This document shows, in pieces, positions 27,872 to 36,646 of a stretch of 64,000 nucleotides of DNA. Position 1 is the first letter of the stretch, and the number at the start of each line of letters is the position of its first letter. Source of the stretch: Clostridia bacterium (lineage in GTDB: Bacteria; Bacillota; Clostridia; Monoglobales; Monoglobaceae); contig JAFYXL010000025.1 of the NCBI GenBank assembly GCA_017546165.1, positions 1 to 64,000 on the forward strand. The letters are read 5' to 3'. Below the pieces are notes generated by a model, which made no database searches, had not been told where the DNA came from, and saw nothing but the letters and a program-made list of their open reading frames with translations. The position numbers and the translations under genes are program-made.

Positions 27872-28990
27872 TTAATTAAATCCCAATGGACTTTCTCCGT
27901 TTAAATCATCTCTGATAATGCGATAAATTGCAGCTGCCACCGGAACTCCCAAAAGCATACCTAAAACACCGAATATTCCACCGCCGATTGTGACAGCAGC
28001 AAGCACCCATATTCCCGGCAAACCTATTGACCTTCCTACTACTTTGGGGTATATAAGGTTTCCCTCTATTTGTTGGAGAATTATCAGGAATATAATAAAT
28101 ACTAAGGATTTAACAGGTGACACTGTGAGTATCATAAGTGCGCCAACAGCAGCACCTATATAAGAACCTGCTATGGGAATAAGTGCTGTAAATGCTACAA
28201 GAGCGCCAATCATTGGGGCATAAGGAAGTCGCAAAATCCACATTCCCAATGTGCAAAGAATGCCCAGAACCACAGCCTCGGTACACTGTCCAACAATATA
28301 TCGATGGAAGCAGTTATCTAACGTTTTTAACACATAAAACCCTTTTTCGCACCACTTCGGCCTTAAGTAGTGTCTTAAGGCTCTTACACTTTGACTCTTG
28401 AGCTTATCCTTGGATGAAAGCAGATAAAAAGCAAAAATTACGCTGAGCAAACTCGTCACAATGCCTGAAAACACTGTAGAAATCGCCTTTACCGCAACAT
28501 TCATTACATTGCCCACCCCGGATGTCAGCACTCCAACAATTTCGCCTATTCTTGAATTCCAATCTATTTGCATTAAAAGGTCCGCGATATTATCGGGAAT
28601 AATGTTTAATTCACCGGCCTTAGCTGCAAGATACATAAGTGCTGCAGGCAACTCCTTGAAAAGCAACTGTACGCACAAAATAAGCTGCGGAACAACTATC
28701 CTTGCAACAAGTGAAACCATTGCAAGTACTGTAAGAAATGCCAGAATCATACATACCGGTCGCCTTGTTTTTACTACTACCACATTGGTCCTTTTGGTAA
28801 AATAGAATTTTTCATAGAAAGACATCAGTATATTAATAAAATATGCAATGACTCCGCCGCATACAAGTGGCGATGCTGCACCGATTATCATTGATAGAAT
28901 ACTCGCCACATTCTTCCAGTAATTAATACACAAATACAGGAGAAAAATCGCAGAACCTACTTTCAGACAATCCTTAAAACTTATTTTCAT
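27872..28990 (-). CDS. AI-2E family transporter
   Basis: 372 residues with seven or eight membrane helices. The C-terminal half has the family pattern GILCTLGMWILRLPYAPMIGALVAFTALIPIAGSYIGA and IGLPGIWVLAAVTIGGGIFGVLGMLLGVPVAAAIYR. Members include the AI-2 exporter TqsA and Na+/H+ exchangers, so the substrate is open. The ATG at 28990 follows GAAGGA; the longer frame to 29107 passes through the rhaB terminator and overlaps rhaB, so it is rejected. Confidence 0.85.
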   Translation of the reverse strand: MKISFKDCLKVGSAIFLLYLCINYWKNVASILSMIIGAASPLVCGGVIAYFINILMSFYEKFYFTKRTNVVVVKTRRPVCMILAFLTVLAMVSLVARIVVPQLILCVQLLFKELPAALMYLAAKAGELNIIPDNIADLLMQIDWNSRIGEIVGVLTSGVGNVMNVAVKAISTVFSGIVTSLLSVIFAFYLLSSKDKLKSQSVRALRHYLRPKWCEKGFYVLKTLDNCFHRYIVGQCTEAVVLGILCTLGMWILRLPYAPMIGALVAFTALIPIAGSYIGAAVGALMILTVSPVKSLVFIIFLIILQQIEGNLIYPKVVGRSIGLPGIWVLAAVTIGGGIFGVLGMLLGVPVAAAIYRIIRDDLNGESPLGFN

Positions 28991-29014
28991 TTTTCCTTCA
29001 CCTTTTACTTTAAT

Positions 29015-29049
29015 TTTAAAGGGCGCCCGCATTTTCCGCAAGCGCCCGA
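29015..29049 (-). terminator. Terminator of the rhamnulokinase gene
   Basis: On the minus strand GGGCGC and GCGCCC, extended by inner pairing (TTGC/GCGG region), are followed by TTTAAAATT. It lies directly after the rhaB stop codon. Confidence 0.65.
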
Positions 29050-29054
29050 TATTA

Positions 29055-30491
29055 TTATAACAACTTTTCAAATCTCTTATAGGCTTCATTCCAAGCGGCC
29101 TCATCACAAGGTGTATATTCCTTTATTTCAGATGAATTCATAATAACCTCTGTTATATCGCTGATTTCACCCTTTGCATAAAGTTGAACTGCAATGTTGC
29201 CAAGAGCAGTTGCCTCAATAGGACCGGCAATCACCTTTGCCCCTGTTGAATTTGCAGTCATCTGACAAAGGAGCTTATCTTTTGTTCCGCCGCCAACCAT
29301 ATGTATTGAACCATATTCCTTGCCGGTACAATCTGCTATCATCGTAAATGCTTTTCTATACTTAAGAGCAATGCTCTCATAAATACATCTTACAATCTCA
29401 CCATCACTCTGTGGTGTACCCTGGCCGGTCTTCTCGCAATATTCGCGAATTCTGCCGGGCATATCACCGGGAGTTACAAATACCTGGTCATCAGGATCAA
29501 TGAAGTATTTAAATGGCTCTGCCTTGAGTGCCATTTCTTCCATATCAGCGTAGCTGTAGTTCTTTCCTTCTCTTGCATACTGACGCTTGGTTTCCTGAAT
29601 AAGCCAAAGGCCGATTATATTTCTTAAAAATCTTATTTTATCCGCAAAACCAAACTCATTTGTAATATTATACTTGTTTGATTTTTCTGAAATCACAGGC
29701 GTATCTGTAACTGTACCAAAAAGTGACCAGGTTCCACAAGAAATAAATATGAAGTCCTCATCCTTTGAAGGAACCGCAGCAACAGCACTTGCTGTATCGT
29801 GGGATGCAATTGCAATAATCTCCTTTGGAGTAACACCAAGCTCTTTGGCAAGGTCTTCCTTCATCATTCCTACAACAGTGCCGGCCTTAATTACTTCAGG
29901 GAATATACTTCTAGGATAACCGAATTTATCAATAACTTCCCAATTCCAGTCGTGTGTTTTCTGGTCAAACATCTGTGTGGTTGAACAGTTTGTGGCTTCA
30001 CAGTATTTTTTGCCTGTAAGCATATAATTGAAAAGGTCAGGCATAAGCAAAATCTTATCAATATTGCTCTTATCCTCAACCGTCAACAGCTGAAAAACTG
30101 TATTGAAGTTCATAATCTGAATACCGGTCATATTATAAAGTTCTTTTTCCGGTACGATTGAAAATGCCTTTTCGAGAATATTATCTGTTCTTGTATCTCT
30201 ATAATTGAAAGGATTTTCAGCAAGCTTGCCATCCTTATCTATTATACCATAGTCAACACCCCAAGTATCAATGGCGATGCTGTCAAAATCTGAAACTTCC
30301 TTTGCTTTTTTAATACCGGTTTTAATTTCATTAAATAACTTTTCTGCATTCCAACGAAGCTCGCCGTTTTCAAAATTAGGATCATTGGAAAATCTGTGGA
30401 CCTCTGTAAGTTCAATCTTTTTACCATCAAACGAGCCCAAAATTGCTCTTCCGCTTGATGCACCAAAGTCAATCGCTAAAACCTTACTCAA
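29055..30491 (-). CDS. rhaB: Rhamnulokinase
   Basis: 478 residues of the FGGY carbohydrate kinase family. Start block LAIDFGASSGRAILG, the WNAEKLFNEI segment, DTWGVDYGIID, RDTRTD, and the C-terminal ATP site MVGGGTKDKLLCQMTANSTG closely follow RhaB. It phosphorylates L-rhamnulose. I use the TTG at 30491 because the GTG at 30500 lies inside the GAGGTG ribosome site. No rhamnose isomerase, aldolase or transporter gene is adjacent, so it is an isolated kinase here and its sugar is inferred from similarity only. Confidence 0.88.
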   Translation of the reverse strand: MSKVLAIDFGASSGRAILGSFDGKKIELTEVHRFSNDPNFENGELRWNAEKLFNEIKTGIKKAKEVSDFDSIAIDTWGVDYGIIDKDGKLAENPFNYRDTRTDNILEKAFSIVPEKELYNMTGIQIMNFNTVFQLLTVEDKSNIDKILLMPDLFNYMLTGKKYCEATNCSTTQMFDQKTHDWNWEVIDKFGYPRSIFPEVIKAGTVVGMMKEDLAKELGVTPKEIIAIASHDTASAVAAVPSKDEDFIFISCGTWSLFGTVTDTPVISEKSNKYNITNEFGFADKIRFLRNIIGLWLIQETKRQYAREGKNYSYADMEEMALKAEPFKYFIDPDDQVFVTPGDMPGRIREYCEKTGQGTPQSDGEIVRCIYESIALKYRKAFTMIADCTGKEYGSIHMVGGGTKDKLLCQMTANSTGAKVIAGPIEATALGNIAVQLYAKGEISDITEVIMNSSEIKEYTPCDEAAWNEAYKRFEKLL

Positions 30492-30529
30492 AATTAACAC
30501 CTCATTCTTACATCATTTAATGTATATCT

Positions 30530-30558
30530 AGAATAACATATTCTAAAAGCTATGTCAA
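30530..30558 (-). promoter_or_regulatory. Promoter of rhaB
   Basis: TTGACA (30558-30553), 17-nt spacer, TATTCT (30535-30530) on the minus strand. It is back to back with the rpsB promoter; no clear operator repeat was recognised. Confidence 0.65.
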
Positions 30559-30603
30559 GGTTGACAAATCTCAAAAATTAACGATTTTTTTCTATCTATA
30601 GTG

Positions 30604-30632
30604 TTGACAAACCATTTTTTGCGTGCTATAAT
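30604..30632 (+). promoter_or_regulatory. Promoter of rpsB-tsf
   Basis: TTGACA, 17-nt spacer, TATAAT: a full consensus promoter suited to a ribosomal protein operon. Confidence 0.9.
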
Positions 30633-30639
30633 GTTTTGG

Positions 30640-30778
30640 TTAAGTGTGGAATTATGCACATTTAACACATATAAAAATACGCACATCATACGATTGCCGG
30701 GGCGGTGCTAGATTACCCATGACAGTTCCCTTGCAAAGTGACTATGATGGAGGTGTAAACTTTTGGAGGTGTAAAATC
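30640..30778 (+). promoter_or_regulatory. rpsB leader with duplicated ribosome site
   Basis: A leader of about 140 nt. Two copies of GGAGGTGTAAA lie 16 bases apart (30749-30759 and 30765-30775); only the second has correct spacing to the rpsB ATG at 30779. The first would serve a three-codon frame TTG-GAG-GTG-TAA that overlaps the second site. CATCATA (30684-30690) can pair with TATGATG (30743-30749), closing a large stem-loop next to the first site. This could be the target of S2 autoregulation; I do not recognise a named Rfam family. Confidence 0.45.
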
Positions 30779-31525
30779 ATGGGAGTTATTCAAATGAAGC
30801 AGTTGCTTGAAGCAGGTGTTCACTTCGGACACCAGACACGCCGTTGGAATCCTAAAATGGCGGAGTACATTTTTACAGAAAGAAATGGTATCTACATCAT
30901 TGATTTGCAGAAGACTGCAAAGAAGATCGAAGAAGCTTACTATTTCGTACGTGACATCGTTGCAGACGGTGGTACAGTTCTCTTTGTTGGTACAAAGAAG
31001 CAGGCTCAGGACGCTATCCGTGAGGAAGCTGAAAAGACCGGTATGTACTACGTAAACGCAAGATGGCTCGGCGGTATGCTCACAAACTTCAAGACAATCA
31101 AGAGAAGAATTGACAGACTTTATCAGCTTAAGAAGATGAACGAAGACGGTACAATGGAACTTCTTCCTAAAAAAGAAGTTTTGAAGCTCAACCTTGAAGA
31201 AGAGCGTTTGGAAAAGTACCTCGGCGGTATCAAAGAAATGAAAGATATTCCTGCCGCTATGTTTGTTGTTGACCCAAGAAAAGAAAGAAATGCTATTGCA
31301 GAAGCACACAAGCTTGGTATTCCTGTAATTGCTATCGTTGATACAAACTGCGATCCTGAAGAAGCTGATTACCCAATCCCGGGTAATGACGATGCTATCC
31401 GTGCCGTTAAACTTATTGTTTCAACAATCGGTAACGCAATCATCGAAGGCAAGCAAGGCGAACAGATTACTGTTGAAAGCACCGAGGAAGCTGAAGAAGT
31501 TTCTTTGGATATGATTGAAGAATAA
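30779..31525 (+). CDS. rpsB: 30S ribosomal protein S2
   Basis: 248 residues starting [27 protein letters not shown], the invariant S2 N-terminus, and containing [32 protein letters not shown], and [21 protein letters not shown]. It binds 16S rRNA at the head-body junction. The start is set by GGAGG and the family N-terminus; the longer frame upstream runs through the leader. Confidence 0.98.
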   Translation: MGVIQMKQLLEAGVHFGHQTRRWNPKMAEYIFTERNGIYIIDLQKTAKKIEEAYYFVRDIVADGGTVLFVGTKKQAQDAIREEAEKTGMYYVNARWLGGMLTNFKTIKRRIDRLYQLKKMNEDGTMELLPKKEVLKLNLEEERLEKYLGGIKEMKDIPAAMFVVDPRKERNAIAEAHKLGIPVIAIVDTNCDPEEADYPIPGNDDAIRAVKLIVSTIGNAIIEGKQGEQITVESTEEAEEVSLDMIEE

Positions 31526-31563
31526 TCTAAACTAATCGAAATTTTAGAAAGCGAGTGAAAAAA

Positions 31564-32475
31564 ATGGCATTTACTGCACAAGATGTTAAAAATCTCAGAG
31601 AGATGACAAACTGCGGTATGATGGACTGCAAAAAGGCTCTCACCGAGACAAACGGCGATATGGACAAAGCCGTTGAATTTTTAAGAGAAAAAGGTCTCGC
31701 AACAGCAGCTAAAAAAGCCGGCAGAATTGCAGCAGAAGGTCTTGTTACCTCAGCTGTATTTGGTAATGTTGGTGTTGTTGTAGAAATCAACACTGAAACA
31801 GACTTTGTTGCAAAGAACGCAGACTTCCAGAACTTTGTTATGGATGTTGCTGAATGCATCGCAAAGACAAACCCTGCTGATGTTGAAGCACTCAAGGCTG
31901 CTCAGTTTAACGCAACACAGACTGTTGGCGATGCTTTGACAGAAAAGATCGCTACAATTGGTGAAAACATGAACCTCCGTCGTTTCGAACGTTTTGAAGG
32001 CGTTAACGAAGCTTATATTCACGGCGGCGGCAGAATAGGTGTTCTTGTTAACTTCAAGCTTGGTGATGAATCAAAGGCAAACGAACCTGCTTTCAAGGCA
32101 GCAGCAAAAGATATTGCTATGCAGATTGCAGCAGTTATGCCTCGTTACGTAAAAAGCGATGAAGTTCCTGCAGACGTTTTGGAAAAAGAAAAGGAAATTC
32201 TCAAGGCTCAGGCTCTTAATGAAGGTAAGCCCGCACAAATCGTTGACAAAATGGTTGCTGGTCGTATCCAGAAGTTCTTTAAGGAAGTTTGCCTTATTGA
32301 ACAGCCTTACGTAAAAGATGGTGATTTGTCAGTTGCTAAGTTCCTCAAGAACGTTGCAAACGAAATCGGCACTGACATTGAAATCGTTAAGTTTGCACGT
32401 CTTGAAAAAGGCGAAGGTCTCGAAAAGAGAGTTGACGATTTTGCAGCAGAAGTTGCAAAAATGACTGGTAAATAA
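31564..32475 (+). CDS. tsf: Elongation factor Ts
   Basis: 303 residues, GDP-GTP exchange factor for EF-Tu. N-terminal UBA-like domain [26 protein letters not shown] and the TDFVAKN motif are clear, followed by two dimerisation subdomains. The ATG at 31564 gives the canonical N-terminus; an in-frame GTG nine bases upstream is rejected. It follows rpsB by 38 bp, the universal rpsB-tsf order. Confidence 0.97.
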   Translation: MAFTAQDVKNLREMTNCGMMDCKKALTETNGDMDKAVEFLREKGLATAAKKAGRIAAEGLVTSAVFGNVGVVVEINTETDFVAKNADFQNFVMDVAECIAKTNPADVEALKAAQFNATQTVGDALTEKIATIGENMNLRRFERFEGVNEAYIHGGGRIGVLVNFKLGDESKANEPAFKAAAKDIAMQIAAVMPRYVKSDEVPADVLEKEKEILKAQALNEGKPAQIVDKMVAGRIQKFFKEVCLIEQPYVKDGDLSVAKFLKNVANEIGTDIEIVKFARLEKGEGLEKRVDDFAAEVAKMTGK

Positions 32476-32488
32476 ACCCTAGATTTTT

Positions 32489-32522
32489 AAAAAGCCTTTT
32501 CCGATACGGAGAAGGCTTTTTT
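32489..32522 (+). terminator. Terminator of rpsB-tsf
   Basis: AAAAAGCCTTTTCCG and CGGAGAAGGCTTTTTT pair around ATA with a T-run. The stretch from here to the PFOR promoter (32523-32642) is very AT-rich and shows nothing else. Confidence 0.9.
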
Positions 32523-32642
32523 ATGTTGTAAAAAATTTTTTCCTAATATTTTTTATCCGTTACAAATAAAGCAATTTTTCGATTATTTTGTAATATTTTC
32601 ATAATTTTTTTAATTTTTTTTCATTTTTTTTGGAAAAAATAT

Positions 32643-32671
32643 TTGAATTTATATTGTATATATGTTATACT
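32643..32671 (+). promoter_or_regulatory. Promoter of pyruvate:ferredoxin oxidoreductase
   Basis: TTGAAT, 17-nt spacer, TATACT, with AAGGAGG before the start codon at 32745. Upstream A/T tracts may act as an UP element. Confidence 0.75.
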
Positions 32672-32744
32672 GTAAATCAGGTGATTAATTTATGCCTGAA
32701 AATATTGAAATTAATAAAATTCACATATTTAAGGAGGCTTTTAT

Positions 32745-35700
32745 ATGGCTAAAAAAATGAAAACAATGGATGGCAACAGTGCTGCTGCACATTGCGCCTA
32801 TGCATTTACAGAAGTTGCTGCTATCTATCCTATCACTCCATCTTCAAATATGGCCGAAAATGTTGACCAGTGGAGTGCAGATGGTCTAAAGAACATCTTC
32901 GGCGAAACCGTTGACGTTGTAGAGATGCAGTCTGAAGCCGGTGCTGCGGGTGCAGTACACGGTTCGCTCCAGGCAGGTGCTCTTACAACAACTTTTACAG
33001 CATCACAGGGTCTTCTTCTTATGATTCCAAATATGTATAAAATTGCCGGAGAACTTCTCCCTACAGTTTTCCACGTAAGTGCCCGCGCACTTGCTGCGCA
33101 CGCTCTCAATATCTTTGGTGACCATCAGGACGTTATGGCTTGTCGTCAGACAGGCTTTGCGATGCTCGCTTCAGGCAGTGTGCAGGAAACAATGGATCTT
33201 GCCGGAGTAGCTCATCTTGCTTCAATCAAGGGTAGAGTTCCTTTCCTCCACTTCTTTGATGGTTTCAGAACTTCACACGAAATCCAGAAAGTCGAAGTTA
33301 TGGATTACGAAGATCTTAAAGGACTTCTTGACTGGGATGCACTCAAAGCATTCAAGGATAACGCACTCAACCCTGAGCATCCTGTTCTTCGCGGTACAGC
33401 TCAAAATGCTGATATCTACTTCCAGGGCAGAGAAGCTGCCAACAAATTCTACGAAGCAATTCCTGATATTGTTGCAGACTATATGAAAGAAATCACAAAA
33501 ATCACAGGCAGAGAATATAAGCCATTTAACTACTACGGTGCACCTGATGCAACAAAGGTTATCGTAGCTATGGGCAGTGCGTGTGAAGCTATTGAAGAAA
33601 CTGTTGATTACATCAATGCACGTGGCGGCAAAGTTGGTGTTGTTAAAGTTCACCTTTACAGACCTTTCTCTGCTAAATACTTCTTTGATGTAATTCCCAA
33701 AACCGTTGAAAAGATTGCTGTTCTCGACAGAACAAAGGAACCAGGTTCACTTGGCGAACCTCTCTATCTTGACGTTTGCAACCTCTTCTACGGCAAGGAG
33801 AATGCTCCAAAAATTGTGGGCGGTCGTTATGGTCTTGGTTCAAAAGACACAACACCTACACAGATTATGGCTGTATTCAACAATCTTGATTCAGACACTC
33901 CCAAGAACAACTTTACTATCGGTATCGTTGATGACGTTACCAATCTCTCACTTGAGCTTCCTGAAAAAATCAATGCAGCTCCTGAGGGAACAACACGTTG
34001 TAAGTTCTGGGGCTTTGGCTCAGACGGTACTGTCGGCGCTAACAAAGACGCTATTAAGATTATCGGTGACAACACAGACCTTTACGCTCAGGCATACTTT
34101 GACTATGACTCAAAGAAGTCAGGCGGTGTTACAATGTCTCACCTCCGCTTTGGTAAAAAGCCAATCAAGTCAACATATCTTCTTGACGAAGCTGATTACA
34201 TTGCTTGTCATAAGCCTGCATATCTTACACAGTACGATGTACTTGAAGGTCTGAAAAAGGGCGGTACATTCCTCCTCAATTGCGTATGGACACCTGAAGA
34301 ACTTGAAGAACACCTCCCTGCAAACGTTAAAAAATATCTTGCAGAAAACGAAATTGAATTCTATACAATCAATGCTGTAGATGTTGCTGTCAAGGTTGGT
34401 CTTGGTCCAAATCGAATCAACATGGTTACACAGAGTGCTTTCTTTAAACTCGCTAACGTAATCGACTTTGATAAAGCTGTTGAGCTCATCAAGAACGCTA
34501 TCAAAAAGACATACGGCAAGAAGGGTGACGAAATCGTTAAGATGAACTGCGATGCAGTTGACGGTGCTATCGAAGCTCTCGTTAAGATCGATGTTCCTGC
34601 TTCCTGGAAAGATGCTGTTGACAAGAATGTTAAGGAAAACAACGTTCCTGACTTCATCAAGAACATCGTTCAGCCTGTAAATGCCCAGGCAGGTAACAAA
34701 CTCCCTGTAAGCACTTTTGCAGGCATTGAAGACGGTACTTTTGAAACAGGCACTTCAAGATACGAAAAACGCGGTGTTGCTGTAAACGTTCCTTCTTGGG
34801 ATATCAGCAAATGTATCCAGTGTAACCAGTGTTCACTTGTTTGTCCTCACGCTGCTATCCGTCCTGTTCTGCTTAATGTTGACGAAGCTGCAAAGAAACC
34901 TGCAACTTTTGAAACAAAGGCTGCTACCGGTTTTGCCGGTATGGAGTACAGAATTCAGGTATCACCTCTTGACTGTCTTGGTTGTGGTGTTTGTGCTCAG
35001 GTTTGTCCTGCTAAGGAAAAAGCACTTACAATGATGCCAATCGCAGAAGTTGAATGTGAAGCTCCTAACTGGGATTTCGCTATGACTGTTTCTTCAAAAC
35101 AGGATGAAATCGATATCACAAAGAGCACAAAGAACTCACAGTTCGCCGTGCCTATGCTTGAATTCTCAGGCGCTTGTGCAGGTTGTGGTGAAACACCTTA
35201 CATCAAGCTTATCACTCAGCTCTTCGGTGACAGAATGATGGTTGCAAATGCTACAGGTTGTACATCAATCTGGGGTGGCAGTGCTCCTTCAATGCCTTAC
35301 TGCAAGAACGCTGAAGGCAAAGGTCCGGCTTGGGCTAACTCATTGTTCGAAGACAATGCTGAATTTGGTCTTGGTATGGTTCTCGCTAACAAGAAAATCA
35401 GAAACACATTGGTTTCAAGAATGAATTCAGTTATGGATACAGTTAAGCCTGAACTCGCTAACGCATTCAAGGCTTGGATTGAAGGTAAGGATAACGCTGA
35501 TGCATCAAAGAAGGCTGCAAAAGAAATCACTGCACTCATCAAAGATGCTGATATGACAAATCCTGCAATTAAGGAAATCGCTGATCGTACCGACTTCCTC
35601 ATTAAGAGATCACAGTGGGTATTCGGCGGTGACGGTTGGGCTTACGATATCGGTTATGGCGGTCTTGACCACGTTATCGCATCAGGCGAAGACATCAATA

Positions 35701-36257
35701 TATTTGTTGTTGATACAGAGGTTTACTCGAATACAGGCGGCCAGGCATCTAAGGCTACACCTACAGCTGCTGTTGCTAAATTCGCAGCTTCAGGTATGAA
35801 GACAAAGAAGAAAGACCTTGGTATGATTGGTACAACTTATGGATACGTTTATGTAGCTCAGATTGCTCTTGGTGCTGATATGAATCAGGCACTCAAGGCT
35901 ATCAAAGAGGCAGAAAGCTATCCTGGTCCATCACTTATCATTGCATATGCGCCTTGTATCAACCATGGTATCAAGACAGGTATGGCAAACACTATTGCAG
36001 AGGAAAAGAAAGCTGTTCAGACAGGTTATTGGCATCTCTGGAGATACAATCCGCTTCTGAAAGCGGAAGGCAAGAACCCATTCATCCTTGATTCAAAAGA
36101 GCCAACAGGCACAATTAAGGAATTCTTAGAGGGCGAAAACCGTTATCTTATGCTTAAGAAAGCATTCCCTGAGGTTGCAGTACAGCTCTTTGACAAGGCT
36201 GAAAAAGACCTTATCGAAAGATACGAGATCTACAAAAAGAAAGCTCAGGAAATTTAA
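32745..36257 (+). CDS. nifJ: Pyruvate:ferredoxin (flavodoxin) oxidoreductase
   Basis: 1170 residues, the single-chain homodimeric form. It oxidises pyruvate to acetyl-CoA and CO2 while reducing ferredoxin, the central anaerobic energy step. Domain I begins MDGNSAAAHCAYAFTEVAAIYPITPSS. Domain V has two ferredoxin-type clusters, CIQCNQCSLVCP (about 687-698) and CLGCGVCAQVCP (about 743-754). Domain VI has the proximal cluster/TPP part with CAGCGETPYIKL, NATGCTSIWGG and the TPP motif GDGWAYDIGYGGLDHV. Codon use is strongly biased, like rpsB and tsf, suggesting high expression. Monocistronic between its promoter and a strong terminator. Confidence 0.97.
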   Translation: MAKKMKTMDGNSAAAHCAYAFTEVAAIYPITPSSNMAENVDQWSADGLKNIFGETVDVVEMQSEAGAAGAVHGSLQAGALTTTFTASQGLLLMIPNMYKIAGELLPTVFHVSARALAAHALNIFGDHQDVMACRQTGFAMLASGSVQETMDLAGVAHLASIKGRVPFLHFFDGFRTSHEIQKVEVMDYEDLKGLLDWDALKAFKDNALNPEHPVLRGTAQNADIYFQGREAANKFYEAIPDIVADYMKEITKITGREYKPFNYYGAPDATKVIVAMGSACEAIEETVDYINARGGKVGVVKVHLYRPFSAKYFFDVIPKTVEKIAVLDRTKEPGSLGEPLYLDVCNLFYGKENAPKIVGGRYGLGSKDTTPTQIMAVFNNLDSDTPKNNFTIGIVDDVTNLSLELPEKINAAPEGTTRCKFWGFGSDGTVGANKDAIKIIGDNTDLYAQAYFDYDSKKSGGVTMSHLRFGKKPIKSTYLLDEADYIACHKPAYLTQYDVLEGLKKGGTFLLNCVWTPEELEEHLPANVKKYLAENEIEFYTINAVDVAVKVGLGPNRINMVTQSAFFKLANVIDFDKAVELIKNAIKKTYGKKGDEIVKMNCDAVDGAIEALVKIDVPASWKDAVDKNVKENNVPDFIKNIVQPVNAQAGNKLPVSTFAGIEDGTFETGTSRYEKRGVAVNVPSWDISKCIQCNQCSLVCPHAAIRPVLLNVDEAAKKPATFETKAATGFAGMEYRIQVSPLDCLGCGVCAQVCPAKEKALTMMPIAEVECEAPNWDFAMTVSSKQDEIDITKSTKNSQFAVPMLEFSGACAGCGETPYIKLITQLFGDRMMVANATGCTSIWGGSAPSMPYCKNAEGKGPAWANSLFEDNAEFGLGMVLANKKIRNTLVSRMNSVMDTVKPELANAFKAWIEGKDNADASKKAAKEITALIKDADMTNPAIKEIADRTDFLIKRSQWVFGGDGWAYDIGYGGLDHVIASGEDINIFVVDTEVYSNTGGQASKATPTAAVAKFAASGMKTKKKDLGMIGTTYGYVYVAQIALGADMNQALKAIKEAESYPGPSLIIAYAPCINHGIKTGMANTIAEEKKAVQTGYWHLWRYNPLLKAEGKNPFILDSKEPTGTIKEFLEGENRYLMLKKAFPEVAVQLFDKAEKDLIERYEIYKKKAQEI

Positions 36258-36266
36258 AGAAAATTT

Positions 36267-36306
36267 AACCCCCAACTCTCGCAAACCGAGAGTTGGGGGT
36301 TTTTTA
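36267..36306 (+). terminator. Terminator of PFOR
   Basis: AACCCCCAACTCTCG and CGAGAGTTGGGGGTT form a 15-bp stem with a 5-nt loop and T-run, the strongest hairpin in the window. Confidence 0.95.
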
Positions 36307-36320
36307 TATATGCTTAAACA

Positions 36321-36527
36321 TTATTTCTCATTAATTTTCCCCATAAGGAAGCGCTTCTCTTTAGTTTTCCTTACAGTTTGCGGAACCACTACTGTTTCGT
36401 CATATATATACATAGCACATTTGTCATTTTTATACATTTCTATATAAGGACAAAAAGGTGCACGGCTGTCTAGTTCAAATGCCTTTCTTCCAGTCTTACA
36501 TCTCATACACAAATTGTTTTTACACAT
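36321..36527 (-). CDS. Small cysteine-rich protein of unknown function
   Basis: 68 residues, starting MCKNNLCMRCKTGRKAFELD at the ATG 36527, which has AAGGAAGTGA six bases upstream; the longer frame to 36584 crosses a stable hairpin and lacks a ribosome site. Cysteines at 2, 7, 10, 25 and 36 (CMRC, CPY, CAMY) could bind a metal or cluster. The C-terminal third is basic. I recognise no family. It is read from the strand of the SLH gene, separated by a hairpin, and converges on PFOR. Confidence 0.6.
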   Translation of the reverse strand: MCKNNLCMRCKTGRKAFELDSRAPFCPYIEMYKNDKCAMYIYDETVVVPQTVRKTKEKRFLMGKINEK

Positions 36528-36551
36528 TGAAGTCACTTCCTTATTTTGTCC

Positions 36552-36582
36552 GGGAGTTGCGGAAAATAATGCCGCAACTCCC
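36552..36582. terminator. Hairpin between the SLH gene and the small Cys-rich gene
   Basis: GGGAGTTGCGG and CCGCAACTCCC form a perfect 11-bp stem with a 9-nt loop. It lacks a T-tract on the minus side, so it may be a leaky terminator after the SLH gene or a processing/stability structure. Confidence 0.5.
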
Positions 36583-36646
36583 ACGGGGGTGTTTTATACA
36601 TTCTTTACACAAATTTAGTGTAAAGTTTGTACCTAATTAAGTTTTA

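Noticed and set aside
28991-29107. N-terminal extension of the AI-2E permease
   Set aside because: It would pass through the rhaB terminator and overlap the rhaB coding end; the ATG at 28990 has a ribosome site and gives a normal N-terminus.
32560-32600. Rex operator upstream of PFOR (TTGTAAT...TTCATAA-like)
   Set aside because: The half-sites have mismatches and the spacing is off by one base, so the match is not better than expected in such AT-rich DNA.
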